Source: Legionella cherrii (lineage in GTDB: Bacteria > Pseudomonadota > Gammaproteobacteria > Legionellales > Legionellaceae). From it: a DNA stretch of 64,000 bases. Location of the stretch: assembly GCF_900635815.1 (NCBI RefSeq), contig NZ_LR134173.1, forward strand, positions 1,334,001 through 1,398,000, in the 5' to 3' direction. A model generated the notes under the pieces. It saw only the letters and a list, made by a program, of their open reading frames with translations. It searched no databases and was not told the origin of the DNA. A program made the position numbers and the translations under genes. Shown one piece after another: positions 46,644-54,368 of this stretch; position 1 is the first letter of the stretch; each line of letters starts with the position of its first letter.

Positions 46644-47444
46644 ATGAAAAAAAATATTGTATTCCTATGTATGGGTTTGTTCTTTTGCACTCCGATTTGG
46701 GCTCAAGGCACCTGCTTCTTGGCCTATGAAAATCAAACCGTGTTAAAACATGAAGGTGATGAGTGTAATCAGCGTTATGCACCCGAATCGACCTTTAAAA
46801 TTGCATTAAGTCTTATGGGTTTTGATTCAGGGATATTAAAAGATGCCCTTCATCCTGAATGGCCTTATAAGAAAGAATATGAACTTTATCTCAATGTATG
46901 GAAATACCCTCATAACCCGCGTACTTGGATAAGAGATTCTTGTGTTTGGTATTCGCAGGTATTGACTCAACATTTAGGTATGAAGCGATTTAAAAATTAT
47001 GTAACGGCATTTCACTACGGCAACCAAGATGTAACCGGCGATAAAGGTCAGGACAATGGACTAACCCATGCCTGGCTTTCAAGTTCGCTTGCCATTTCGC
47101 CCACAGAGCAAAATAAGTTTCTACAAAAAATAGTCTATAAAAAACTTCCAGTGAGTAAAAAAGCGTTTACTATGACTAAAGACATTCTCTATATTCAGGA
47201 ATTAGCGGGTGGTTGGAAACTGTATGGAAAAACAGGAACTGGTCGACAATTATCGGCAGATAAAAGCAAGAAGCTTCCTTTACAACATGGATGGTTCGTA
47301 GGGTGGATTGAAAAGGATGGTCGCGTAGTTACTTTTGTGAACCATATTGCTGACAGCAAAGAAAAAGCGACTTTTGCGAGTTTTAGAGCGCGAAATGACG
47401 CACTTATTAAATTACATTACTTGATTAATGAGCTGGAAAAATAA
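46644..47444 (+). CDS. Class D beta-lactamase, OXA-29-like
   Basis: 266 residues from ATG 46644 with GAGG upstream (GTG 46641 overlaps). Signal peptide (IVFLCMGLFFCTPIWAQG). Class D motifs: APESTFK (nucleophile Ser, carboxylated Lys), DSCVWYS (SxV), FHYGNQD (YGN) and YGKTGTG (KTG). Most like the chromosomal Legionella OXA-29/LoxA group by memory. 82 nt after the sensor gene and likely under BlaI control. Confidence 0.9.
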   Translation: MKKNIVFLCMGLFFCTPIWAQGTCFLAYENQTVLKHEGDECNQRYAPESTFKIALSLMGFDSGILKDALHPEWPYKKEYELYLNVWKYPHNPRTWIRDSCVWYSQVLTQHLGMKRFKNYVTAFHYGNQDVTGDKGQDNGLTHAWLSSSLAISPTEQNKFLQKIVYKKLPVSKKAFTMTKDILYIQELAGGWKLYGKTGTGRQLSADKSKKLPLQHGWFVGWIEKDGRVVTFVNHIADSKEKATFASFRARNDALIKLHYLINELEK

Positions 47445-47611
47445 AAGATCCTTGTCGAAACGCTACTGCAGAGGACAACTGCATTGTCGGAACAGTGCCC
47501 GAATCCGCATGGGAATAACACTCCGGTTCTGCGCTCCGTTCCTCTGCCCATTTGTTTCCGCGCAGCGAGTTTCAAAAGCGGTGTAATGACGCAAAAAGTT
47601 GAAAAAAATGC

Positions 47612-47642
47612 TTGACCCTATTGTTGCTATATACCTTACCTT
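47612..47642 (+). promoter_or_regulatory. MerR-type promoter with 19-bp spacer (second TipAS gene)
   Basis: TTGACC 47612-47617, 19-bp spacer, TACCTT 47637-47642; GGAGGG ribosome site just before ATG 47664. Same geometry as at 33533-33563. Confidence 0.5.
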
Positions 47643-47663
47643 TGTATTTAAGGAGGGAACATT

Positions 47664-48611
47664 ATGACCCAATGGTTCGTTAAAGACATAAGTAAATTAA
47701 CCGGTGTTTCGGTGCAAACCCTGCATCATTATGACCGTACTGGGTTACTTAAACCTTCATTGCGTCGTGCCAATGGGTATCGTGTTTACTCCGAGAAGGA
47801 TTTATTGAGGTTGCAACAAATTATTGCTTTGAAATTTTTTGGTTTTGAGTTGTCACAAATAAAAACCTTACTCAATGAAGAGCAAAGCGTGCTGAAACAT
47901 TTTAACAGCCAAGCCCAAGTCTTGGAACAAAAAGCAGCTGCTTTACTTGAGGGTGCCAAAACTTTGAGAAGCATAATTGACTCTGTTGACAACCATCAGT
48001 CGATTCCTTGGGAAACCATTATTCAACTTATTGAGGTATATAGAATGACAGCGCATCTTGAGCATGATTGGGTTAAAGAAATATTCACACCGGATGAATT
48101 AAAGCAGTATGTAGCGTTTGAACAAGAAATGAAAGCCAATGTGACACCAGAACAACAAGCCGCTTTTGAAAACAATTGGAATCAGTTGGTGGATGAGGTG
48201 AGCAATCATCTTAAGCACGATCCCAACTCAAAAATAGGGGTTGAGTTAGGAAAAAAACTTATGGATTGGGTTAATGGAGTATACGGTACAAAATATGCCC
48301 ATTTAAGAACCAAAAAATTTGAAAAAGGTTTTGGGGAAGGCAAAGGTCTTGATGAGGTGGGTTTGACACCAGAAATCGTATCATGGATGGATAAAGCGAT
48401 GGATGCGTACTGGCGGGAACGAATTTATGGCATTCTGCAACAGGTAGGAAAAACCTCTTCTTCAACTCTGTTAACACTTTGGAATGACGTATTGGTTGAT
48501 ATGTATGGAGATGAGACTTCGCGCCAAACAGGCATATATGACCTTCTTTTTAAGGATGATAAGGTGAGTACAGAGGCAAAAGCTTGGCTTAAAAGTATCA
48601 TTAATCCTTAA
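47664..48611 (+). CDS. MerR-family regulator with TipAS-like domain (second copy)
   Basis: 315 residues. MerR DNA-binding part WFVKDISKLTGVSVQTLHHY, then DRTGLLKPSLRRANGYRVY; dimer helix with ILEQKAAALLEGAKTL-like composition; TipAS-like C-terminal region (AFEQEMKANVTPEQQAAFEN, FEKGFGEGKGLDEVGLTPE). Longer than the copy at 33592. Possibly drug-responsive; targets not evident. Confidence 0.88.
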   Translation: MTQWFVKDISKLTGVSVQTLHHYDRTGLLKPSLRRANGYRVYSEKDLLRLQQIIALKFFGFELSQIKTLLNEEQSVLKHFNSQAQVLEQKAAALLEGAKTLRSIIDSVDNHQSIPWETIIQLIEVYRMTAHLEHDWVKEIFTPDELKQYVAFEQEMKANVTPEQQAAFENNWNQLVDEVSNHLKHDPNSKIGVELGKKLMDWVNGVYGTKYAHLRTKKFEKGFGEGKGLDEVGLTPEIVSWMDKAMDAYWRERIYGILQQVGKTSSSTLLTLWNDVLVDMYGDETSRQTGIYDLLFKDDKVSTEAKAWLKSIINP

Positions 48612-48710
48612 AAATTGATGCCCTAGTAATAGCTTATGCAAGGTAGGTTTTGAACGAAGCTCTGCGTCGTTAGGTGATTTTTAAATCCCCTGAGCTCATA
48701 CAATGTGTAT

Positions 48711-48738
48711 ACCGGATCAGTAATAGTACCGATCCGGT
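48711..48738. terminator. Hairpin ACCGGATC / GATCCGGT
   Basis: Perfect 8-bp stem with a 12-nt loop, about 100 nt after the TipAS gene and before the end of the converging broken gene. No strong T-run, so terminator function is only probable. Confidence 0.4.
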
Positions 48739-48767
48739 GACTTTATGAATAAAAGTGGAGCGTTCAC

Positions 48768-49106
48768 TTATTTTTTTGATTCATGAAAAAAATTGCTGAT
48801 TTCGTCCATAAATGCTTGATGTACTTGTTTTTTCTCCATTTTATTTTTCCAACGGTGATGATTTCCTTCGGCAACTAATTTAGCCAATTTCTCCATACGA
48901 ATCATTTTGAGTTTTTAAAATATATGCTTTAATTTTGTCTATTAATAGCTCTTCCCATGCCTCATCAGCAAGCTCTAAAAGTAATCTGATGGCATTTCTT
49001 CTCCATGGGCATGATCACAATGGCCATGTTCTCCATGATGGTGTTCTTCATGCATATAATGACAAGGACAATGGCATTCGCCTTGAGCACATCCATAGCT
49101 TCCCAT
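48768..49106 (-). pseudogene. Cys/His-rich metal-binding protein gene broken by two single-base shifts
   Basis: From ATG 49106 (AAAGGAG site) the frame gives 43 residues: MGSYGCAQGECHCPCHYMHE, then EHHHGEHGHCDHAHGEE, MPSDYF and TAG at 48975. Another frame continues at once with ELADEAWEELLIDKIKAYIL and KTQND, and a third with RMEKLAKLVAEGNHHRWKNK up to HESKK and TAA at 48768. Adding one T in the T-run near 48978 and dropping one T near 48899 restores one protein of about 110 residues. The first part would bind Ni, Zn or Cu. Real decay or sequencing error cannot be separated here. Confidence 0.6.
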
Positions 49107-49446
49107 ATTTTCTCCTTTAAGATTTTTTCAAAATTTGAAACATCGCCCCACATAAAAAGACAACCTTTCTAAAATAGATGGCAACTCAATTCATTGCAAG
49201 GGGGAAGCGGCATTAACGAACCAAACGAAGTTGGATAAGCATGCCGTCCAATTTTGGATGCAGTTGATTAGTTTGCTGCAATGGAGTATTTTTTAGATAT
49301 CACAATTACCTTATGTTATTCACCAGAAATCCTAATAACTATTAAATAGCTAGATTTTTTGAAACTAGGTTACAAGGTAAGAAGAACTACTAATTTTGAA
49401 TTGAATCATCACTTTTTAAACCATCTCTGGGGTTTTCTCCTATTTT

Positions 49447-49890
49447 TTATACATTTTGAATGAGTCTTTGTTGCTCTCCCTCCCCATGAGATTCTTGCGA
49501 GGGATTTATGTCTTTTGACAATGCACTGGATGCTAATCCTACTGAAACAATACCTGAATAGATCAACAAAAGTAAAAACGAAGCAATGCACATATTTTCT
49601 TGAGAAGAAACATTGCATTCTTGCTTATCAAACATTAAAGCAATTGCGAGACCAAATCGAGCTAAAGCGATAAGTCCTTGCAGTAAATGCAAAAGCTTTT
49701 CTGAAACATGGGAGTCACTATGGGAAATCGCATAAACTGAACCTATTGTTTGTGCCACGGTACCGGGTATAACCACTGAGGGTGCATAGGATTCCACGGT
49801 TGTTGTAAGTATCTGAATGATGCTATTAGAAACTTGTACATTATGGTGAACGGTTGAAGTCTGTTTCGAACCACTAAAAAATCTGGGCAT
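49447..49890 (-). CDS. Hypothetical membrane protein, 147 residues
   Basis: Polar N-terminus, then two or three hydrophobic segments (LLHLLQGLIALARFGLAIAL; MCIASFLLLLIYSGIVSVGL) and an acidic tail (SQESHGEGEQQRLIQNV). No family recognised. The region 49107-49446 between it and the broken gene has no further gene. Confidence 0.6.
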   Translation of the reverse strand: MPRFFSGSKQTSTVHHNVQVSNSIIQILTTTVESYAPSVVIPGTVAQTIGSVYAISHSDSHVSEKLLHLLQGLIALARFGLAIALMFDKQECNVSSQENMCIASFLLLLIYSGIVSVGLASSALSKDINPSQESHGEGEQQRLIQNV

Positions 49891-50185
49891 GTTTTTTCCT
49901 TAAAATCATGAGTTACGATATTACTATACTCTTCATCAAGAGATCATCAAGCGCTGCTTGCTCCATCACCTCAGCAAATCTCACCCAGAAAACATCTAAT
50001 CACGGATGAATTTAGGCTAAGTACTACACAGAAATTGAACTCATAATCGATCAATTAATCAAAAATCACATCGCTTGAATGTATAAAAAACAATCACTTA
50101 GATCGATTGTTGAATTATTATTTATATGCACTATGATAAAAATATATACATAAAAATGATTTTTGAATCTATTGGGGAGGCATCC

Positions 50186-51241
50186 ATGAAAGGAAAACAA
50201 ATTGTGCAGCACGGATTTTCGCATTATGTGCATCATGGAGTATCAGCTGGATCACAATCAAGGAGATTCCGTTTTCCACTGGATGCAACCTACTTTCAAT
50301 ATAAGCCCCAAGAAAGAACTGAAAGGATACAATTGCTTCGGGATAAAATACCGACTGGGCCCAGTTTGATATATCGAGGTTCAGAAGGTACTGCAGAGGT
50401 TCTCGCTACAATGAAGTCGAAGCGGTTAGGCAGAAAAGCTGAAGAAAGCAGAAAGACACCCACACATAATATCATAGGATATGTTCGTGATAATGACAGT
50501 AGTTTTTTCCTCTCCTTTACTCCCTGCAAAGAAACTGTAAAACCGTACACGGTAGGCTTATCATTAATTCCCAAAACGGGTTATATTTTCGTTACTGCAC
50601 TACCGAAAGTTTATACGACCCCACAAAAGCTTCTCCTTTTGAATGAAAAAATGTTTGAGCGTTACGATAAAAGAATGCTTGAGTCTATGCCTCTGGATGA
50701 AGCTCGAGGATATCAGAGTATCGTAAAGATGACTAAAAATAATAATGAAATTACCGGGATTATTGGGGCCTCGTTAAAAGACGATTGGCGTTCTGATGTT
50801 GACAGGCGAGTGCATAGCGTTATTGAAGTTTGTGGTCCTGGGCGTATTGCATCAAAGGTTATGAGTTCTAATGAGCCCGCCCATGTAAGACAGTGGACAA
50901 ATGAAGATTTTTCTCCTGAACTTTTTGCATTGGATATCGTGTTTGCTGATACTCCTGAAGAATTTGAAGAAATGAATGAAAAAGCAGTAGACATGGGACT
51001 TATGCCCAAAGGTTTTCGATTACCGACTATTGAAGATGCGTGTGCGGTGATGCGTTCGAATCAATTAGGAGTATGGGAAGGGATTTATGGTACCACTGAG
51101 ACCATGAAAGTCGCGTCACTTCCGAGTCATATTAAACCTGGTGACACACCGGCTCTTCTCGAGTTTATGGAGGAACAACTCAAATCAAATCCATCCGTAA
51201 AACCGCTAGAAGAACTAAGATCTCCTTTTTCCCAATTATGA
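50186..51241 (+). CDS. Protein with faint enterotoxin/ART-fold marks, effector candidate
   Basis: 351 residues from ATG 50186, chosen for GGGGAGG 5 nt upstream (an upstream in-frame ATG at 50126 lacks a site). LIYRGSEGTAEVL near 60-72 and SSFFLSFTPCKETVKPY near 105-120, followed by a strand TGYIFVTALPKVY, resemble the YRG and SxS-type steps of heat-labile-enterotoxin-like ADP-ribosyltransferases. No clear ExE could be placed, so the assignment is tentative. No signal peptide. Confidence 0.5.
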   Translation: MKGKQIVQHGFSHYVHHGVSAGSQSRRFRFPLDATYFQYKPQERTERIQLLRDKIPTGPSLIYRGSEGTAEVLATMKSKRLGRKAEESRKTPTHNIIGYVRDNDSSFFLSFTPCKETVKPYTVGLSLIPKTGYIFVTALPKVYTTPQKLLLLNEKMFERYDKRMLESMPLDEARGYQSIVKMTKNNNEITGIIGASLKDDWRSDVDRRVHSVIEVCGPGRIASKVMSSNEPAHVRQWTNEDFSPELFALDIVFADTPEEFEEMNEKAVDMGLMPKGFRLPTIEDACAVMRSNQLGVWEGIYGTTETMKVASLPSHIKPGDTPALLEFMEEQLKSNPSVKPLEELRSPFSQL

Positions 51242-51451
51242 TTCGAGGCAGTCAGAGTAGGATCTAATTATCCTACTCTTGATTTCAAAAAAAAAAGCAT
51301 TTATTAAACTCCAACTGCTGTGCTCCACGGCTAAGAATCACGGTCCTTGCATGATTCAATGTAATCGTTTTGAGTTAATTGACGTTTGTAAAAATATATA
51401 ATAGGGTATTCCAGCTGCATGAGGTTATGGAGCAAATTGTTAAGGATAATT

Positions 51452-52180
51452 ATGCGCTTACCTAAAATACTCTATATTAGCTTTGCATTACCTATTGTTT
51501 GTTCTGCAGGGACTATGGGCAATGTAAGTCCTTCTAATCTCTGGTCTGTCCCCATTCAAGGAGGCTTTTTTGGAGCATCTCAGGGCAAAGAGCAACATAT
51601 CGATATTGATGGGTTGATAGGTAACCAATATACCTTGGATAGCAATTCTCAAATTAGCGGACTTGTTGGTGTCGGGTTATATTTTAATGGTCCTTCTTTC
51701 CATTGGTTGCAGCTTTCATATGGAGTCGACGCTTTTTATTTAGGTCAAACCAAAGTCCGAGGTGATATTAATCAAGAGGACCTGTTTACTAACTTTTCTT
51801 ATCAGTACAGTATTCAAAACGTCCCCGTCTATGCCGCTGCCAAGGCCCTTATATCGACGAACAACCCAAAGTACAATATTACGGTTGACGCAGGAATAGG
51901 TCCAAACTTTATGTGGACTTCTGGCTATCATGAAACACCATTAGAAGACTTTGCAATCCCTGATAATGCATTTGAAGGGGCCTCCACAACCCATTTTTCT
52001 GTAATGGCTGGAGCCGGTATTCGTTTAAACAATATTATTGGTCCAATGCCAGTGGAATGCGGTTATCGTTTCTTTTATTTAGGAAAAAGTCATTTAAATG
52101 CGGTAAATGATCAATATCTCGATAACTTAACTACTGGCGATACTTATGCCAATGCACTGGTGTGCGCAGTAACACTGTAA
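51452..52180 (+). CDS. Outer-membrane beta-barrel protein
   Basis: 242 residues from ATG 51452 (AAGGA upstream). Signal peptide (ILYISFALPIVCSAGTMG). Alternating strands with aromatic girdles (YFNGPSFHWLQLSYGVDAFY; VMAGAGIRLNN; YRFFYLGKSH) and a terminal VCAVTL. Similar in plan to the OmpA/Ail-like barrels abundant in Legionella; function unknown. Ends before a strong hairpin. Confidence 0.75.
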   Translation: MRLPKILYISFALPIVCSAGTMGNVSPSNLWSVPIQGGFFGASQGKEQHIDIDGLIGNQYTLDSNSQISGLVGVGLYFNGPSFHWLQLSYGVDAFYLGQTKVRGDINQEDLFTNFSYQYSIQNVPVYAAAKALISTNNPKYNITVDAGIGPNFMWTSGYHETPLEDFAIPDNAFEGASTTHFSVMAGAGIRLNNIIGPMPVECGYRFFYLGKSHLNAVNDQYLDNLTTGDTYANALVCAVTL

Positions 52181-52326
52181 TACATTTATTCGATAGCGAT
52201 ATTGCATGACAAAAAGGTATGGAGTGTCGTTTTTTTCATTGTAGAAACCTGAGCTTCTTATGAGGGCTCAGCATTATCCTATCCACTATAATGCGATAAA
52301 ATCCATCTTGGATTATTCGAAAACCG

Positions 52327-52360
52327 CAACTGTCTTAAATCGTTTAATCTAAGACAGTTG
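52327..52360. terminator. Bidirectional hairpin between convergent genes
   Basis: CAACTGTCTTA and TAAGACAGTTG form an 11-bp perfect stem with a 12-nt loop, between the barrel gene (ends 52180) and the acyltransferase (ends 52371). Confidence 0.65.
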
Positions 52361-52370
52361 TCGTTACAGG

Positions 52371-53369
52371 TTATGCTAATTTCATTGAGGATAAAGTGAG
52401 TTCTTCCAATTGAGCCTCTTCTTTTTTTAGACTTAAAAGCTCCTTTCCTAATTTATCGCGCTGAACTTTAAGATCCCAAATTTTGCGATGAGTTCCATTA
52501 TCTATTTCCTTTTTAATCACACCAATTTGTTCTTTAGTAAGTTCCCCGGTATGACGATAGTAAGCGTAAAGTTGGGCACATATCTCCTCAATTTTTTCCT
52601 CATCACCTAATTGTTCATTCTCAGGTTGTAGATGAAAATCAATCACACAACATAATGTGGCACACACCTTGTTAAAATGAAGCCCTGATAAAAATGCACG
52701 GTAAGCAGCGCTGTTGCGAACAAATAAAGGAATAAGGGAGTTTTCTAAACTCGAGAAACCATCAAGTCTGACAACATGAATCGGGGTTTTATTCATCAAT
52801 GCCAGTTTGGCTGCCCCTGTGTAGACTCTAGGTGGTTCTTGGCCTATTCTGGCAAAGTTACCTTGAGGGAAAAGTGCGACGCATCCATTTTCATCGAGTG
52901 CTTTACTTGCCAGTTCGAGCGAGTCTGCATTAGCAGAGCGTCCATTATTGCTTTTAGCATGTGCATCAACTGGTATCGTGTTAAACATTTTCAAAAAAGA
53001 AGCAACACCCGGTACCGAATTAAAAGAGGTGGTAGCAAAAAATCGAGGTGGAGTCCCCTTCATCTTGGAGGCAACAACAACGGCTTCCCACCCCGTTCGA
53101 TGTGGGCCTATCGCAATGAGTTTCTTTTCATTTTCATTATTCGTAATTTCCAGATCACCACTTTTTGTATGCATCATACGCATCATGAGTACCAACAGAC
53201 CGGCTATTATACGAGCAAAACGATTGTCAAAGTTAAGGCGATTATTTGACTCAGCGTATCGTGCAAGTGCATACGTTGCTACAGCAAGACCAGTGAGTAG
53301 GAACAATATAGTATAAGCACTTGATGCAGACTCATCAGAATTATTAAATTGATCTAAATGGCTATACAT
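52371..53369 (-). CDS. PlsC-like 1-acylglycerol-phosphate acyltransferase with altered motifs
   Basis: 332 residues from ATG 53369 (AAAGGAGT site; an upstream start at 53429 is less likely). One N-terminal membrane segment (YTILFLLTGLAVATYALARY). The acyltransferase motif I reads GPHRTGWEA (H-x4-E instead of H-x4-D) and motif III FPQGNFAR instead of FPEGTRS. The region KLALMNKTPIHVVRL fits motif IV. Probably lipid acylation, but the catalytic substitutions make activity or substrate unusual. Confidence 0.7.
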   Translation of the reverse strand: MYSHLDQFNNSDESASSAYTILFLLTGLAVATYALARYAESNNRLNFDNRFARIIAGLLVLMMRMMHTKSGDLEITNNENEKKLIAIGPHRTGWEAVVVASKMKGTPPRFFATTSFNSVPGVASFLKMFNTIPVDAHAKSNNGRSANADSLELASKALDENGCVALFPQGNFARIGQEPPRVYTGAAKLALMNKTPIHVVRLDGFSSLENSLIPLFVRNSAAYRAFLSGLHFNKVCATLCCVIDFHLQPENEQLGDEEKIEEICAQLYAYYRHTGELTKEQIGVIKKEIDNGTHRKIWDLKVQRDKLGKELLSLKKEEAQLEELTLSSMKLA

Positions 53370-53611
53370 GAAAATTACTCCTTTAAAATCAGATACGAAT
53401 TGTATTCTATGATTCGTTAATTGAATCACACTCCATTAAGTAGGTTGGCTTCGCTGTGCGTCAATGAATCAATAGAGCTCGCTCTGGCCAAGATTTGCTA
53501 TAGTACCTTTAAAATTGATGTTGTCAATTAAATGGTGATGCAACTGCTTGAATACGTAAATGATCGATTCAAGCCAGTTGCTCCCTGGTTGATGCATCAG
53601 GACAGCAATTT

Positions 53612-54256
53612 TTAATTGAAGGCCAATAAAAGATCTTCCTCTTCAATGGGCGTAATCTCATCACAGAACTGATCAATATTTTTACCTAAATTATTTAATT
53701 GTTCCGTCATAGGGTTTTTTTGTGAAGAATAGATTCCATAAGAAAAACCACCAACACATAGAGCAGGAATTCCAATACTTGCGAGAGCGACTGCAAGGTA
53801 ATCGGTAAAGTAACTTGCAGTAAGAAAACCAAAATACCAGGCACCGAATGAGGCACCGATGGTCAATGCGAGACTGAATAACAAGATGTACATACAAACC
53901 AGGGCAAGCTTATAATTTGCGCTGGGTAAATCAGTAGGGGTATGGATTGTAGCGGGGATGCTCAACGCATTAGTTTGTAGTTCTTTGCATGCCTCTGAAA
54001 TTTTTTTTTCATGATCGGATGACTCTTTTGCTGGAGTTTCTGCAACTAATGACATGAGATTTGTGGTATTGCGAATTATCAGATTTAACTGTTCCTTGGT
54101 ATAAGCGTCATCGGTTAATGCAAGGATACTTTGACATTGATCGATGATATTGGCACCACGTTTTGCGATTTTCTTCAGATCTAGAGTATCTTTTTTCTTT
54201 TTTTGGGGTTTCAAAAACCAATATTTGGATAATCGCATTTCTACATCATGTTTCAT
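53612..54256 (-). CDS. Hypothetical two-TM protein with acidic C-terminal tail
   Basis: 214 residues. Basic start (FLKPQKKKKDTLDLKKIAKR), helical part, then two hydrophobic segments (LALVCMYILLFSLALTIGAS; LAVALASIGIPALCVGGFSY) and a tail ITPIEEEDLLLAFN. The late Glu cluster near the C-terminus is like the E-block of Dot/Icm substrates. No family recognised. Confidence 0.6.
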   Translation of the reverse strand: MKHDVEMRLSKYWFLKPQKKKKDTLDLKKIAKRGANIIDQCQSILALTDDAYTKEQLNLIIRNTTNLMSLVAETPAKESSDHEKKISEACKELQTNALSIPATIHTPTDLPSANYKLALVCMYILLFSLALTIGASFGAWYFGFLTASYFTDYLAVALASIGIPALCVGGFSYGIYSSQKNPMTEQLNNLGKNIDQFCDEITPIEEEDLLLAFN

Positions 54257-54368
54257 TGGTAACTCCTTATATTTAAATATCCAAACAGGGTAAGTCAGGG
54301 AAACGAACTAGCTTACTCCGCTAACACGTGTTAAATAGTACAACAAAAGCAGAGGATCTTTAATCTGG

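Noticed and set aside
47445..47611. Short minus-strand frame between the OXA gene and the second MerR gene
   Set aside because: No start signal and no protein-like sequence; intergenic.
48935..49153. Longer open frames of about 61-62 codons over the His/Cys-rich region
   Set aside because: The frame with the ribosome site and metal-binding pattern is the 43-codon one starting at 49106; the others are shadows.
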